DNA from: Mycolicibacterium pulveris
GTDB lineage: Bacteria; Actinomycetota; Actinomycetes; Mycobacteriales; Mycobacteriaceae
Direction of reading: 5' to 3'
Assembly: GCF_010725725.1 (NCBI RefSeq)
Contig: NZ_AP022599.1
Coordinates: forward strand, 682,001-746,000
DNA: 64,000 bases
The notes beneath the pieces are model-generated. The model searched no databases. It was not told the origin of the DNA and saw nothing but the letters and a program-made list of their open reading frames with translations. This document shows, one piece after another, positions 21,507 through 31,032 of this stretch (position 1 is its first letter; each line of letters opens with the position of its first letter). Made by a program: the position numbers and the translations under genes.

Positions 21507-22487
21507 ATGGGCGCCATGCGTGCGATACAGATAGCCAGCCTGGACGGGCCGCGGGCCGCCAAGCTCGTCGAGGTCGACGAGCCGGACGGTAAGGACGCCG
21601 TCGTTATCGACGTGCACGCGGCCGGCGTCGCGTTTCCCGACGTGCTGCAGTCCCGCGGGCTCTATCAGTACAAGCCGGACCTGCCCTACACCCCTGGCGG
21701 TGAGGTCGCGGGCGTGGTGCGCAGCGCGCCCGCCGACGCCCACGTGGCGGCGGGTGACCGGGTCGCCGGGCTGACCATGGTCTGCGGGGCGATGGCCGAG
21801 GTCGTCGCGCTGCCCGCGGAGCGGGTTTTCAAGCTGCCCGACAACGTGTCGTTCGAGGCGGGCGCCGGCCTGCTGTTCAACGACCTGACCATGCACCACG
21901 CGCTACGGACACGGGGCCGGCTGGCCGAGGGCGAAACGGTGCTGGTGCACGGGGCGGCCGGCGGCATCGGCACCTCGACGCTGCGGTTGGCGCCGGTGTG
22001 GGGCGCGTCGCGTGTGATCGCGGTGGTGAGCACCGAGGACAAGATGGAGGTGGCCAGGGCCGCCGGGGCGACCGACGTGGTGCTCGCCGACGGTTTCAAG
22101 GACGCGGCCAAGGAGCTCACGGGCGGGCGCGGTGTGGACATCGTGGTCGACCCGGTCGGCGGTGACCGGTTCACCGACTCGCTGCGCTCGCTGGCTCCTG
22201 GCGGGCGGCTGCTGGTCGTCGGGTTCACCGGCGGAGAGATTCCGACGGTCAAGGTGAACCGGCTGCTGCTGAACAATCTCGACGTGGTCGGAGTCGGTTG
22301 GGGCGCATGGACTTTCACCCATCCCAACTATCTTGCCGAGCAGTGGGCCGTACTCGAACCGTTGCTGGCGTCGGGCCGGGTGCCTGCCCCCGAGCCGGTG
22401 GTGTATCCGCTTGAGCGCGCCGCGGACGCGATCGCCGCGCTGGAGGACCGATCAGCCAAGGGCAAGGTCGTCATGAAAGTGCGCTGA
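21507..22487 (+). CDS. NADPH:quinone oxidoreductase (zinc-free MDR family)
   Basis: Medium-chain reductase of 326 residues, related to quinone oxidoreductase and zeta-crystallin. The NADPH-binding segment is VLVHGAAGGIGTS (145-157), and the N-terminal GroES-like domain lacks the zinc ligands of alcohol dehydrogenases. The end KGKVVMKVR is typical. ATG 21507 follows GGGG; ATG 21516 (MRAIQIA) is an equally family-like start. It is divergent from hpx and converges on the acyl-activating enzyme across the family B repeat. Confidence 0.87.
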   Translation: MGAMRAIQIASLDGPRAAKLVEVDEPDGKDAVVIDVHAAGVAFPDVLQSRGLYQYKPDLPYTPGGEVAGVVRSAPADAHVAAGDRVAGLTMVCGAMAEVVALPAERVFKLPDNVSFEAGAGLLFNDLTMHHALRTRGRLAEGETVLVHGAAGGIGTSTLRLAPVWGASRVIAVVSTEDKMEVARAAGATDVVLADGFKDAAKELTGGRGVDIVVDPVGGDRFTDSLRSLAPGGRLLVVGFTGGEIPTVKVNRLLLNNLDVVGVGWGAWTFTHPNYLAEQWAVLEPLLASGRVPAPEPVVYPLERAADAIAALEDRSAKGKVVMKVR

Positions 22488-22514
22488 CTCGCGGTCCTTC
22501 GCGCGACATCTGCG

Positions 22515-22572
22515 CCGAAACTGCGCACAGATCGCCAGATTCGCCGAAATCGCGATCTGAGCACAGTCTCGG
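22515..22572. repeat. Palindromic intergenic repeat, family B copy 1
   Basis: A 58-bp hairpin-forming element: outer arms CCGAAACTGCGC (22515-22526) and GCACAGTCTCGG (22561-22572) pair at 10 of 12 positions, and inner arms AGATCGC/GCGATCT pair perfectly. It aligns without gaps to 34815-34872 (44 of 58 identical by eye). It lies between convergent stops. Confidence 0.8.
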
Positions 22573-22587
22573 CGATCCAGTGCAGGC

Positions 22588-24117
22588 TCAAACGCCGCGC
22601 CCGGACGCGACTTCGCGTTTGACCTCCAGGCGGCGCAACTTGCCCGAAGTCGTCCTCGGCAGGGTGCCGGGACGAACGAAGATCACGTCGGAAGGGACGA
22701 CGCCGCATGCCGACGCGACGCGCTTGACGACATCCGCGCGGGCGGCGTCCTCGTCGGGTCCGCGGTACTCGGCGACGATCGCCACACCGGGTCGCACCGA
22801 GCGTTCGCCGACACCGACGGCCACGACGGCGCCCTCCCGCATCCCGGGTGTCGTCGCGGCCACCTGTTCGACTTCCGCGGGAAAGACGTTTCGGCCCGCG
22901 ACGGTGATCAGCTCCTTTGCGCGCCCACACACCACGAGGCCGCCGTCGACCAGATAGCCCAGATCGCCTGTGGCGAACCACTCTTCGGCGTCCAGCGGCT
23001 CCGATCCGCGGTAGCCCGTCATCATCGACGTGCCGCGGATCATCACCTCGCCGACATGAGACCCGTCGTCACGTGGCTCGATGCGCACCGACATCCCCGC
23101 TATCGGCTCGCCGAGGACCGCCTGGCCCGCGTTATCGATGACCAGGCCCCGGCCGGGCGCGGGAACGGTTACCGCACAGGTGGCTTCGGCCAACCCGTAC
23201 GACGGGGCCAGCGCGCCGGCGTCGAACCCGAAGCGGGCCATCTCGTCGGCGAACCGCGCGGTGAGACCGCAATCGACGGGCTCACCGCCGTTCAGCGCGA
23301 AGCGCACGCTGCCCAGATCCACGTCGGCGACCCGCCGCGAGTACTTGCCGATCAGGCCGTAGGCCATGTTCGGCGCCGCGGTGATGGTGGCCCGGCTTTC
23401 GGTGAGCCAGCTCAGCCAACGAAAGGGCGACGCTTGAAACGCTGCGGTCGGCGCCTGCCACACGTCGGTGCCGCCGAGCGCGCCGGCGAGCAGAAAACTC
23501 AGCCCCATGTCGTGATACAACGGCAACCAGGAACAGCCGACGTCGGCCGGCGTCACACCGATGCGCGCGTTGAGGCCGTTGAGGTTGGCCAGCACCGCCT
23601 CCGGCGCCAACTGCACCGTCCGCGGAGTGCCCGTCGACCCGGCGGTGCCCTGCAGGATCGCCACCGGCGCCGGATCGTCCGGTGCGACGAACGTCGTCGA
23701 GCGGTGCACGGGTGCAACCGAGCCGAGTTCCTTGACGACAAGTGGCCCGTCGGCGACCGCCAGCCGTTCGAGGTGGGCACCGTGGCTGAGAACGTGGCTG
23801 ACGCCCATGCCGGCAAACCGGGTCAGGGCCTGCTGCGCCCACTGGTCGGCGTCGGCGCCGCGCACCGGACCCGCGCCGATCGAGACCGCCGCGCCGGCCT
23901 GAAACGCACCCAGGATCGCGGCGATCAACTCGACAGTGGGCTCCCCGGTCACGCCCAGCGCGGCGACGTCGTCGTTGCGCAGCCACTCGGCGACGTTTTC
24001 GGCTCGCGCGTGCACCTCGGGCCACGGATGACGCGTCCACCGTCCGTCCTGCAGCACGGCCAGGAAGTTGTCGCTGTTCGATAGCCGCTCGGCAAGCGCG
24101 GCCGCCAACGAGTTCAT
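22588..24117 (-). CDS. Acyl-activating enzyme (fatty acyl-AMP ligase / acyl-CoA synthetase)
   Basis: ANL-superfamily adenylating enzyme of 509 residues. Visible motifs are the P-loop [22 protein letters not shown], the adenine site SYGLAEAT, the hinge [16 protein letters not shown] and the C-terminal [10 protein letters not shown] lysine loop. [10 protein letters not shown] and SYGLAEAT favour the FAAL-like branch, which makes acyl-AMP for transfer to a carrier, over classical FadD acyl-CoA ligases, but I cannot decide this without an alignment of the FAAL insertion. ATG 24117 follows GAGGGTGCG. No carrier protein or PKS is adjacent, so its partner is elsewhere, or it makes a CoA ester for the local catabolic enzymes. 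Confidence 0.85.
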   Translation of the reverse strand: MNSLAAALAERLSNSDNFLAVLQDGRWTRHPWPEVHARAENVAEWLRNDDVAALGVTGEPTVELIAAILGAFQAGAAVSIGAGPVRGADADQWAQQALTRFAGMGVSHVLSHGAHLERLAVADGPLVVKELGSVAPVHRSTTFVAPDDPAPVAILQGTAGSTGTPRTVQLAPEAVLANLNGLNARIGVTPADVGCSWLPLYHDMGLSFLLAGALGGTDVWQAPTAAFQASPFRWLSWLTESRATITAAPNMAYGLIGKYSRRVADVDLGSVRFALNGGEPVDCGLTARFADEMARFGFDAGALAPSYGLAEATCAVTVPAPGRGLVIDNAGQAVLGEPIAGMSVRIEPRDDGSHVGEVMIRGTSMMTGYRGSEPLDAEEWFATGDLGYLVDGGLVVCGRAKELITVAGRNVFPAEVEQVAATTPGMREGAVVAVGVGERSVRPGVAIVAEYRGPDEDAARADVVKRVASACGVVPSDVIFVRPGTLPRTTSGKLRRLEVKREVASGRGV

Positions 24118-24257
24118 CGCACCCTCGCACGTCTTGATCCAGGGAACCGGCAACCTCGACACGGTTCGCTCCCGCAAAATTAACGGATGCGCGTACGCGG
24201 TGGTCGGCTACGTCCGTAGGGCGGGCGGCCGCCGACGGGGTGGTTTGGGGTTGAGCC

Positions 24258-25409
24258 TCAGACAGGAGTTTTTCCGCTCGCGATGGACCGGGCGTCTGAC
24301 GGCACCGGCTCGTCATCGGGCAACTCGACTCTGATCGCGCGTTCCGGACAGCCCTTCGCACCCTCGACGGCCTTCTCGAACAACTGCTCGTCGACATGGG
24401 GCCTGACGACGACGCAGTAGCCGTCGGCGTCGGGCTGATATATCTCCGGCGAATTCGTATAGCAGACGCCCCAGCCCATGCAGCGATTCCGGTTGACGAC
24501 CACGCGCACCATTTCGCTTTCGTCCACCTCGGGCGCAGCGAAGCGGGCACGCAGGTCATCTTGCGTGGCGGGGCTGAACCCCCGCTTCGTGATGAGATGG
24601 ACCGCCCGATCCACCATCTGGGCGTTGGTGACCCGCCGGTGGATGGCCGGGCAATCCCCGATGCCGACCCGAATGCCGAGCCCGCGGTCCAGCGCATGCT
24701 CCCAAAGTTCTTGGCAGCGTTCGGCAGAGCTCATCGCATACGGCACGACGACGATTTCGTGGTCGATCCACTTCGGGATTTGCGAGACCAGAAAGTCGAG
24801 TACGGCGGGGTCGGGATCGTTGTGGGACACCCACCGGTCGGAGAAGAACAGCTTGATCTTCAACGGTTGCCGCAAGATTCCGATGCGGGCCGCCAGCATC
24901 ACCCAGCGTAGGTCGACGGCGTTGAACACCCCGATGCTCGGCACCAAACCGGCTTTCTTGAACCGATCGAGTTCAGGCGGGTATGCCGGATGTGAGCCGT
25001 TCGAGCGCTCGGTCGCTTCGAACCGACTCTCGTCTTCGTTCCACAGCGCGTGCGTTACGTGGCGGGCCGGATCGAAAGGCGCGAACAACAGCCCGGCACC
25101 GGCCGGTGGGTGCTCGGCCACCGCCCAGATGTGCTCGAGGCGACCGTCGTAGCCGGGATAGGCCAGCGGATCGACATCACGCGCCGCGGCGGCCAAGACG
25201 CTCCGCGAGATCTCGCCGTCGGACCAGGCCTGGCGGCCGTCGTCGAAGCGGGCGTGGTAGTGAACCACGGTGGCCCCGTGCTGAATGCACTCCACCACAT
25301 CGCGAGCGGTCTCGTCAGCACCGTAGGGCACGTGCGGGTTCTCGTCCTTGCTGGCCTCCCCATTAACCCCGACTTCCAGGTACACCTTGCCGTCGTCGCG
25401 AAAACTCAC
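24258..25409 (-). CDS. BKACE-like (DUF849) domain fused to a C-terminal 3Fe-4S-type ferredoxin
   Basis: Two-domain protein of 383 residues. Residues 8-295 resemble beta-keto acid cleavage enzymes: the metal-binding HYH (H50, H52), and IRVGIGDCPAIHRRVTNAQMVDRAV (246-270, named by position) where the family normally has VGLED; the glutamate ligand appears replaced by Gly, with Asp next to it. Residues 301-362 are a complete small ferredoxin: CMGWGVC (C310, C316) and CP at C354, the mycobacterial CxxXxxC...CP pattern with Trp as the variable residue. BKACE enzymes do a redox-neutral retro-Claisen cleavage, so an attached electron carrier is unexpected. GTG 25409 follows AAAGGGCGGAAGG; a TTG at 25487 would add 26 residues. 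It is divergent from the ferredoxin at 25601 across a strong palindrome. Confidence 0.82.
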   Translation of the reverse strand: MSFRDDGKVYLEVGVNGEASKDENPHVPYGADETARDVVECIQHGATVVHYHARFDDGRQAWSDGEISRSVLAAAARDVDPLAYPGYDGRLEHIWAVAEHPPAGAGLLFAPFDPARHVTHALWNEDESRFEATERSNGSHPAYPPELDRFKKAGLVPSIGVFNAVDLRWVMLAARIGILRQPLKIKLFFSDRWVSHNDPDPAVLDFLVSQIPKWIDHEIVVVPYAMSSAERCQELWEHALDRGLGIRVGIGDCPAIHRRVTNAQMVDRAVHLITKRGFSPATQDDLRARFAAPEVDESEMVRVVVNRNRCMGWGVCYTNSPEIYQPDADGYCVVVRPHVDEQLFEKAVEGAKGCPERAIRVELPDDEPVPSDARSIASGKTPV

Positions 25410-25510
25410 TGCCTTCCGCCCTTTCTTCGCCGGTGTCCACAAGTGACGGACGCCGTCGCTCGGTTGCCGAAAAGTCGCTCTGGTCAATGCCTCCGGTGAC
25501 GGTCTAGAGT

Positions 25511-25533
25511 TTACACAAGTATTACTTGTATAA
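25511..25533. promoter_or_regulatory. 23-bp operator-like palindrome between the two ferredoxin genes
   Basis: The core ACAAGTATTACTTGT (25515-25529) is a perfect 15-bp palindrome, and the next four base pairs on each side match in three of four positions, extending it to 23 bp. It overlaps possible -10 elements for both directions: TATAAA at 25529-25534 for the ferredoxin and TAAACT (complement of 25508-25513) for the fusion gene. Its low-GC, high-symmetry character is typical of TetR or MarR-type operators. No regulator gene adjoins it. Confidence 0.7.
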
Positions 25534-25600
25534 ATACCGGCCCTTGCCGGGGAGACGGCCTCATCAAGAACCAGAGGGTGCGTGGCAAAGGAGGAGCATC

Positions 25601-25792
25601 ATGCGTGTTGTCGTGGACCTCGATCTGTGCGAGGGCAATGCGTTCTGCGTGAACATCGCGCCTGCCGTCTTCGAACTCAGCGATGACGAGTACTCCGTGG
25701 TGAAAGTCGACCCGATCCCCGTAGATCAGGAGGCACTCGTCACCAAGGCCATCGAAGCGTGCCCGCGCCAGGCGCTGTCACGCCGGGATTGA
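25601..25792 (+). CDS. 3Fe-4S-type ferredoxin
   Basis: Small ferredoxin of 63 residues, of the kind that serves cytochromes P450 in mycobacteria. Cluster ligands are C10 and C16 in CEGNAFC and C54 in CP; the variable position between the first two cysteines is Asn. Only three cysteines are present, consistent with a 3Fe-4S or convertible cluster. ATG 25601 follows AAAGGAGGAGCATC, an excellent ribosome-binding site, so the longer upstream frame is ignored. It is divergent from the BKACE-ferredoxin fusion and shares its operator, while no P450 gene is nearby. It converges on the MBL-fold gene with an 11-bp gap. Confidence 0.9.
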   Translation: MRVVVDLDLCEGNAFCVNIAPAVFELSDDEYSVVKVDPIPVDQEALVTKAIEACPRQALSRRD

Positions 25793-25803
25793 CGCCATGC
25801 CAC

Positions 25804-26550
25804 CTAGCAGCGCGCGGCCGCCCACATGTCGGTGCCGTGCACCGGCAGACCGTGCCCGGGTAGCAGATGCTCGACGGGCAGCGCCCGCAGGCGGTGCTCG
25901 CTGCGCGCCGCCGCGCCGCGATCCACGACCTCCGGAGTGAACCACGCCCGGGCCCGCGCACTGAGCACCGCGTCACCGGAGATCAGAGTCCGACTGTCGG
26001 CGTGCCAGAACGCGGCCGAGTCGTCGGTATGGCCCGGCACGTGCAGCACTTCCCAGCCGGTTGCGCCGGGCAGCGGCTGGCCGTCGGCCAACGGTTGGGC
26101 TCCGCTCAAGGCGTCCCCGACCATCCCCTTGCCTCCGCCGTATCCCGCGATGCGCTGGCCTTCGGCGAAGCCGCGCAACCCGGTCAGGTCCAGCGGCTGG
26201 CTGATCAGGGTGGGCCAGATCTTGGCGACCGCGCTGAGCGCCGGGGTGCGGGGCTTTCGGGTGCCGTCCAGATAGCTGAGCGTGACCTCGGGAAGATGCA
26301 GCGCCGCCCCGTGCTCGGCGGCCAACCGCGGCGCCCCGGAGACATGGTCGCTGTGACCGTGGGTGGCCACCACCGCGGCGACGGTGCCGCGGTGGACGGA
26401 CAGCACGCCTGCGATGTCGTCGGCGCTGCCGGGCATACCCGCGTCGACCACCACGTAGGACCCGTCGCCGCGGATCAGGTAGCAGTTGAAGATCCACCGG
26501 GAGAGACGGATGACCCCGATGTCGTCGAGCGGCTCAACCACCAGCGCCAT
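25804..26550 (-). CDS. Metallo-beta-lactamase-fold hydrolase
   Basis: Probable dinuclear-zinc hydrolase of 248 residues with the HxHxDH motif THGHSDH (H64, H66, D68, H69). Further ligands are likely the histidine in VPGHTDDSAAFW, the aspartate in LISGDAVL and the histidine in LLPGHGLPVHG. The glyoxalase II/MBL fold covers many substrates, including thioesters and lactones, so no substrate is assigned. ATG 26550 is supported by GAAGGAGG. It lies downstream of the tRNA terminator, so it has its own promoter. Confidence 0.88.
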   Translation of the reverse strand: MALVVEPLDDIGVIRLSRWIFNCYLIRGDGSYVVVDAGMPGSADDIAGVLSVHRGTVAAVVATHGHSDHVSGAPRLAAEHGAALHLPEVTLSYLDGTRKPRTPALSAVAKIWPTLISQPLDLTGLRGFAEGQRIAGYGGGKGMVGDALSGAQPLADGQPLPGATGWEVLHVPGHTDDSAAFWHADSRTLISGDAVLSARARAWFTPEVVDRGAAARSEHRLRALPVEHLLPGHGLPVHGTDMWAAARC

Positions 26551-26620
26551 CGAGCCTCCTTCGTCGTGCAGGTTTGAAGCCGTCGCCCCGCCAGGCATCC
26601 TCGCAGGCGCATCGCCCAAC

Positions 26621-26660
26621 AGAAAAGAAACGGCCCCCGGAGTCTTCTCCGGGGGCCGTT
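26621..26660 (-). terminator. Intrinsic terminator of the initiator tRNA
   Basis: On the minus strand a perfect 14-bp stem (26629-26642 with 26647-26660; arms AACGGCCCCCGGAG and CTCCGGGGGCCGTT) with a 4-nt loop is followed by TTCTTTTCT. It lies 8 bp downstream of the tRNA 3' end. Confidence 0.9.
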
Positions 26661-26668
26661 CCACCTAG

Positions 26669-26742
26669 TAGCGGGGGCAGGATTCGAACCTACGACCTCT
26701 GGGTTATGAGCCCAGCGAGCTACCGAGCTGCTCCACCCCGCG
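26669..26742 (-). tRNA. tRNA-fMet (initiator, CAU anticodon)
   Basis: A 74-nt cloverleaf can be folded by hand. The anticodon arm is CTGGG-CTCATAA-CCCAG with anticodon CAT, and the T-arm has GTAGG-TTCGAAT-CCTGC. Two initiator traits are visible: three consecutive G-C pairs in the anticodon stem, and a non-Watson-Crick first acceptor pair (C1 opposite T72). The discriminator is A and CCA is not encoded. Confidence 0.95.
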
Positions 26743-26754
26743 TCGGTAAACGCA

Positions 26755-26783
26755 AGGTTACCCAAGGGGCGGTGCACGGCCAA
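26755..26783 (-). promoter_or_regulatory. Promoter of the initiator tRNA
   Basis: On the minus strand TTGGCC (26778-26783) and TAACCT (26755-26760) are separated by exactly 17 bp. The predicted start is about 6 nt before the tRNA 5' end, fitting a short processed leader. Confidence 0.65.
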
Positions 26784-26847
26784 ATCGCGCGGTCAGCAAG
26801 GGCGGTGAATCAGCTAACGGCTGAATTCTGCGGCGTGCCAACGGCCC

Positions 26848-26907
26848 GCGAGCGTGCGCGAACTCGCGCTCGAGCCCGGCGTGTCGGCCTCAGACTCGCA
26901 CGCTCGC
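26848..26907. repeat. Palindromic intergenic repeat, family A copy 2
   Basis: Inverted 11-bp ends GCGAGCGTGCG (26848-26858) and CGCACGCTCGC (26897-26907) enclose a 38-bp centre nearly identical to the copy at 12806-12863. It begins 7 bp after the UPF0182 gene end. This is the one copy not located between convergent genes. Confidence 0.85.
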
Positions 26908-26913
26908 CGCAGG

Positions 26914-29900
26914 CTAGTTCGTGGTTTGGTACTTCTCCACCGCGTCGTCGAGGCGCTGCAGCGCCTGACCGAACTCGCCGAAGTCGCCGCTTCGCTGTGC
27001 CTGACGCAACGCGTCCAGGGCAGTGTTGACCTCGTCCAGCGCAGCGGCTTTGGCCGCCGACAACTGCGTTGGCACGCCGGGTGATGCCGCTGCGGGCGGC
27101 GGTGTCTGCGCCTCTCCAGGCGCGCTGCCCCGCTGGTTGGCCGGCGGCGGCTGGGCGGCCGGCGGCTCCCCGTCGGTGGTCGTCGCGGCCGGTGGCGTAC
27201 CGCCGGGCATCGGCGCAGGCCCGGTCGCGGTGGCGTCGGCGCCGGGCCCGAACAGCTCGGTGAGCGCGTCACGCACGGTGGGGCCGTAGCCGACCTTGTC
27301 GTTGTACATCATCGCCACCCGGATGAGCCGGGGATACGTCGATGCGGCGTCGCTGGTGCCCGGCGAGGCGTAAACCGGCGCGACGTAGAGCAACCCGCCC
27401 TGAACCAACGGCAGTGTGAGCAGGTTGCCCCACCGGATGCGGTTCTGGTTATCGCGTCCGATGACGCCGAGGTCCTGGCTCACCGCGGTGTCGGTGCTGA
27501 TCGCGTTGAACGCCAGCTTGGGACCGTTGACCTGGCCGGGAACGGTGAGCACCGTGAGCTTGCCGTAGGTCTCCGGGTCGGAGCTGGCGCTGATGTAGGC
27601 GGCCAGGAAGTCACGACGGAACCGGTTCATCGCGGTCGTCAACTGGAACGACGCCGTGCTGTCGTTGGCCGCAAGGTCCCTGGCCACGATGTAGTAGGGC
27701 GGCTGGAAGCTGCTGGCGGTCGGGTTGGGGTCCAGCGGGACGTCCCAGAAATCCGACGTCGAGAAGAACGTCACCGGGTCGTCGACGTGGTACTTGGCCA
27801 GCAATGCGCGCTGCACCTTGAACAGGTCTTCCGGATAGCGCAGGTGCTCGCGCAGCTCGTCGGAGATCTCGCTCTTCGGCTTCACCGTGTCCGGGAAGAC
27901 CTTCATCCACGCTTGCAGCACCGGATCCTGCTCGTCCTGGGCGTACAACGTCACGGTGCCGTCGTAGGCGTCGACCGTGGCCTTGACGGAGTTGCGGATG
28001 TAAGACACCTGCTTGTCGGGTGGCAACCGGTTGAAGGCAACCTCGTTGGAATCCGCGGTGGCGCTCGACAGCACCGTGGACTCCGAGTACGGATAGTTGT
28101 CCAGCGTGGTGTAGCCGTCCACGATCCATACCAGGCGCTTGTTCACGATCGCCGGATACACGGTGGTGTCGGTGGTCAGCCACGGGGCGACCGCCTCGAC
28201 CCGGTCGGCGGGATCACGGTTGAACAAAATCTTGCTGTTCTCACCGATCACGTTGGAGAACAGGAAGTTCCGCTCGGCGAACTTGGCGGCGAACAGCGAC
28301 CGGGCCAGCCAGTTGCCGACCGGGACACCGCCGCGGCCGGTGTAGGTGTAGTTCCGCGTCTCGGTGCTGGTCTCGAAGTCGTACTCCCTAGGTGGGCCGT
28401 TCTCCCCCACGATCGCGTAATCGGCCGGGGTGTTGGCGATCACCGGGCCGTAGTAGATCCGCGGCTGCTCCAGCGGCGCAGGACCCTGGTTGATGATGCC
28501 GTCCGGTCCGACCGCGTTGACGAGAAACTCCGGATAGCCGCCGTTCTGGTTGGGGTCGTTGGCGATGCCGCGCACGGTGTTGGCCGGTGACGCGATGAAG
28601 CCGTTGCCGTGGGTGTAGACGGAGTGGCGGTTGATCCAGTCGCGCTGGTTGTCGATCAGCCGGTCGGGGTTGAGCTCCCGGGCGGCCACCACGTAGTCAC
28701 GCAGGTTGCCGTCGGGCCCGGTGTAGCGGTCCATCGCCAGCTGGTCGGGGAAGTAGTAGAAGTTCTTGCCCTGCTGGAACTGGGTGAACGCGGGGCTGAC
28801 GATGGTGGGGTCCAACAGCCGAATATTGGATGTGGTGGCCCGGTCGGCGGCCACCTGCTGCGCCGTCGCCTGCGCGTCGCCGCTGTAGCTGCGGTAGGTG
28901 ACCACTTCATCGGTCAACCCGTAGGCATCCCTGGTGGCTTCGATGCTGCGGCCGATGTACTCGCTTTCCTTCTGCGCCGCATTGGGTTTGACGCTGAACT
29001 GTTCGACGATCAAGGGCCAGCCGGCTCCGACGATCAGCGAGGACAACAGCAGAAGCACCACACCGATGGCCGGAATCCGCAAGTCGCGCAGCACGATCGC
29101 GGAGAACACCGCCGCGGCGCAGATCACCGCGATCGCCATCAGGATCAGCTTGGCGGGCAGCACCGCGTTGATGTCGGTGTAGCCGGCGCCGGTGAACGGT
29201 TTTCCGGTGCGGGTGTGGCTCAGCAGCTCGTAGCGGTCGAACCAGTACGCGATCGCTTTGAGCAGCATCAGGGTGCCGACCAGCGAGATCAGCTGGATAC
29301 GGGCCGGGCGGCTGAGCGCACCGGTCCGGCCGGAGAGCCGGATGCCGCCGAACAGGTAGTGGCCCAACAGGTTGGCGATGAATGCCAGGAACGTCGCGAC
29401 GAACAGGTAGTTCAGCACGAGCCGGTAGAACGGCAGGTCGAAGGCGTAGAAGCCCATGTCCATGCCGAACTGGGGGTCGGTGATCCCGAAGTCACCGCCG
29501 TGCAGGAACAGCTGTACGGTCTGCCACTGTCCGAGGGCGAACAGCCCGGCGAACAGCCCGATGATCGCGGGCACGCCGATGCCGACGAGCTTCAGCCGCG
29601 TCATCACCGCGGTGCGGTAACGCGCCACCGGGTCGTTGGGCCCCTCGGTCGGCACGAACACCGGTCTGCTGCGGTATGCCAGCGCCAGCCCGGCGAACAC
29701 GATCGCCCCGATCAGCAGGGTCACCACCAGGAACAGGATGATCTGGGTGAACAACACCGTCGTGAACACCGAGCGGTAGCCGAGTTCGCCGAACCACAGC
29801 CAATCGACATAGGCATCGATCAGCCGCGGGCCGATCAGCAGCAGGAGCACGAAGGCCACCCCGACCGCAATGAGAATCCGGCTACGTCGTGTCAGCGCTG

Positions 29901-29928
29901 GCATTCTTGCCGCGGGCCGCATACCCAC
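26914..29928 (-). CDS. UPF0182 family membrane protein (Rv3193c-like)
   Basis: Large conserved membrane protein of 1004 residues (M. tuberculosis ortholog about 990), function unknown. About seven hydrophobic helices fill residues 17-330, followed by a roughly 560-residue domain predicted to lie outside the membrane, then a Pro/Ala-rich linker (around 890-950) and a short charged helix near the C-terminus. GTG 29928 ([17 protein letters not shown]) matches the N-terminus I recall for the ortholog. The next gene upstream encodes a PDZ-Lon protease with a signal anchor; the 81-bp gap may allow co-transcription, hinting at an envelope role. Confidence 0.88.
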   Translation of the reverse strand: MGMRPAARMPALTRRSRILIAVGVAFVLLLLIGPRLIDAYVDWLWFGELGYRSVFTTVLFTQIILFLVVTLLIGAIVFAGLALAYRSRPVFVPTEGPNDPVARYRTAVMTRLKLVGIGVPAIIGLFAGLFALGQWQTVQLFLHGGDFGITDPQFGMDMGFYAFDLPFYRLVLNYLFVATFLAFIANLLGHYLFGGIRLSGRTGALSRPARIQLISLVGTLMLLKAIAYWFDRYELLSHTRTGKPFTGAGYTDINAVLPAKLILMAIAVICAAAVFSAIVLRDLRIPAIGVVLLLLSSLIVGAGWPLIVEQFSVKPNAAQKESEYIGRSIEATRDAYGLTDEVVTYRSYSGDAQATAQQVAADRATTSNIRLLDPTIVSPAFTQFQQGKNFYYFPDQLAMDRYTGPDGNLRDYVVAARELNPDRLIDNQRDWINRHSVYTHGNGFIASPANTVRGIANDPNQNGGYPEFLVNAVGPDGIINQGPAPLEQPRIYYGPVIANTPADYAIVGENGPPREYDFETSTETRNYTYTGRGGVPVGNWLARSLFAAKFAERNFLFSNVIGENSKILFNRDPADRVEAVAPWLTTDTTVYPAIVNKRLVWIVDGYTTLDNYPYSESTVLSSATADSNEVAFNRLPPDKQVSYIRNSVKATVDAYDGTVTLYAQDEQDPVLQAWMKVFPDTVKPKSEISDELREHLRYPEDLFKVQRALLAKYHVDDPVTFFSTSDFWDVPLDPNPTASSFQPPYYIVARDLAANDSTASFQLTTAMNRFRRDFLAAYISASSDPETYGKLTVLTVPGQVNGPKLAFNAISTDTAVSQDLGVIGRDNQNRIRWGNLLTLPLVQGGLLYVAPVYASPGTSDAASTYPRLIRVAMMYNDKVGYGPTVRDALTELFGPGADATATGPAPMPGGTPPAATTTDGEPPAAQPPPANQRGSAPGEAQTPPPAAASPGVPTQLSAAKAAALDEVNTALDALRQAQRSGDFGEFGQALQRLDDAVEKYQTTN

Positions 29929-30009
29929 TCGTCAACTCCAGTCTTACCGATCTCTGACATCGCCACCCGACGTCAGCACAACTGTACGCAAGCGCCGTGC
30001 GCTCGGAAT

Positions 30010-31032
30010 TCAACAGTGGGGACGTTCGCCGTCAGCGGAAAGCGCCTTCAAGGCGTCCACCGCCGTGGCGAGGGTGTCCACCCTGATCAGTTCCAGGCCG
30101 TCCTGGGGCGCGGACTTCGCCTCTTCGCAGTTGTCGGCGGGTACCAGGAAGACCGTCGCACCGGATTCCCGGGCGGCCAGCATCTTGTGCGTGATGCCGC
30201 CGATCGCTCCGACATGTCCGTCGCCGCTGATGGTGCCCGACCCCGCGACGAGCTCGCCGGCGCTGAGGTCGCCGGGGGTGAGTTTGTCCACGACCGCGAG
30301 GCTGAAGATCATCCCGGCCGACGGGCCACCGATATTGGCCAGGTTGAAGTCGACGGAAAACGGCGCCCATGGCGCGTCGAGCACCCCGATCCCGAGGTAC
30401 CCCTGCTCGCCTTCGGGGTGCTCGCCCAGCGTGATGGTCGCGACGCCCGGCGGACCGTCCTTGCGGCGGTAGTCGAGCACAATCGTGTCGCCCGGCCTGG
30501 TCTGCTTGACCAGGGCCTGAAACTCTTCGAGGTTGGCCACCGGCTTGCCGTTGACCCCGTCGATCGCGTCACCGTCCTGCAGCTTGCCCGCCGAGGGACC
30601 GGGGTCGTTGACGTTTTCCACGGTGACCGCCATCGGGTAATCCATGTAAAGCAGCGCGGCGTACTCGGCGCTGCGCTCGGATCGGCGGAAGTCGGTGGTG
30701 TTGGCCTCGTTGATCTCTTCTCGCGTCTTGTCGGGCGGGTAGACCAAGTCGCGGGGCATCAGCTGTTCACGCCCCGACAGCCACAGCACCAGCGCCTGCC
30801 CCAGGGTGAGGCCGTCGCGCTGGGAGACGGTGGTCATGTTCAGGTGCCCCGACGTGGGATACACGTCGGCGCCTTCGATCTGGACGACCTCCTTTCCGTC
30901 GACCTCGCCGAGGGTGTTGAACGTCGGCCCCGGGCCAAGCGACACGAAAGGCACGACCACCACCGACACCAGCACCCCGAAGGCCAGGATCGGTACGAGG
31001 GCGACGAGCAACGTGAGAGTTCGCCTGTTCAC
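30010..31032 (-). CDS. Membrane-anchored PDZ-Lon (S16) protease (Rv3194c-like)
   Basis: Protein of 340 residues: a signal anchor (5-30), a PDZ domain (about 125-205) that would bind substrate C-termini, and a Lon-type S16 proteolytic domain with the catalytic dyad Ser238 in GGPSAGM and Lys283 in THKMLAA. There is no AAA+ module, as in the YlbL/secreted-Lon group. GTG 31032 gives the length I recall for Rv3194c. It is divergent from the zincin-like gene at 31156 (123-bp gap) and upstream of the UPF0182 gene. Confidence 0.9.
   Translation of the reverse strand: MNRRTLTLLVALVPILAFGVLVSVVVVPFVSLGPGPTFNTLGEVDGKEVVQIEGADVYPTSGHLNMTTVSQRDGLTLGQALVLWLSGREQLMPRDLVYPPDKTREEINEANTTDFRRSERSAEYAALLYMDYPMAVTVENVNDPGPSAGKLQDGDAIDGVNGKPVANLEEFQALVKQTRPGDTIVLDYRRKDGPPGVATITLGEHPEGEQGYLGIGVLDAPWAPFSVDFNLANIGGPSAGMIFSLAVVDKLTPGDLSAGELVAGSGTISGDGHVGAIGGITHKMLAARESGATVFLVPADNCEEAKSAPQDGLELIRVDTLATAVDALKALSADGERPHC

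Noticed and set aside
25526..25600. Extended N-terminus of the ferredoxin
   Set aside because: It would run through the operator and the strong ribosome-binding site; the 63-residue form matches the family.
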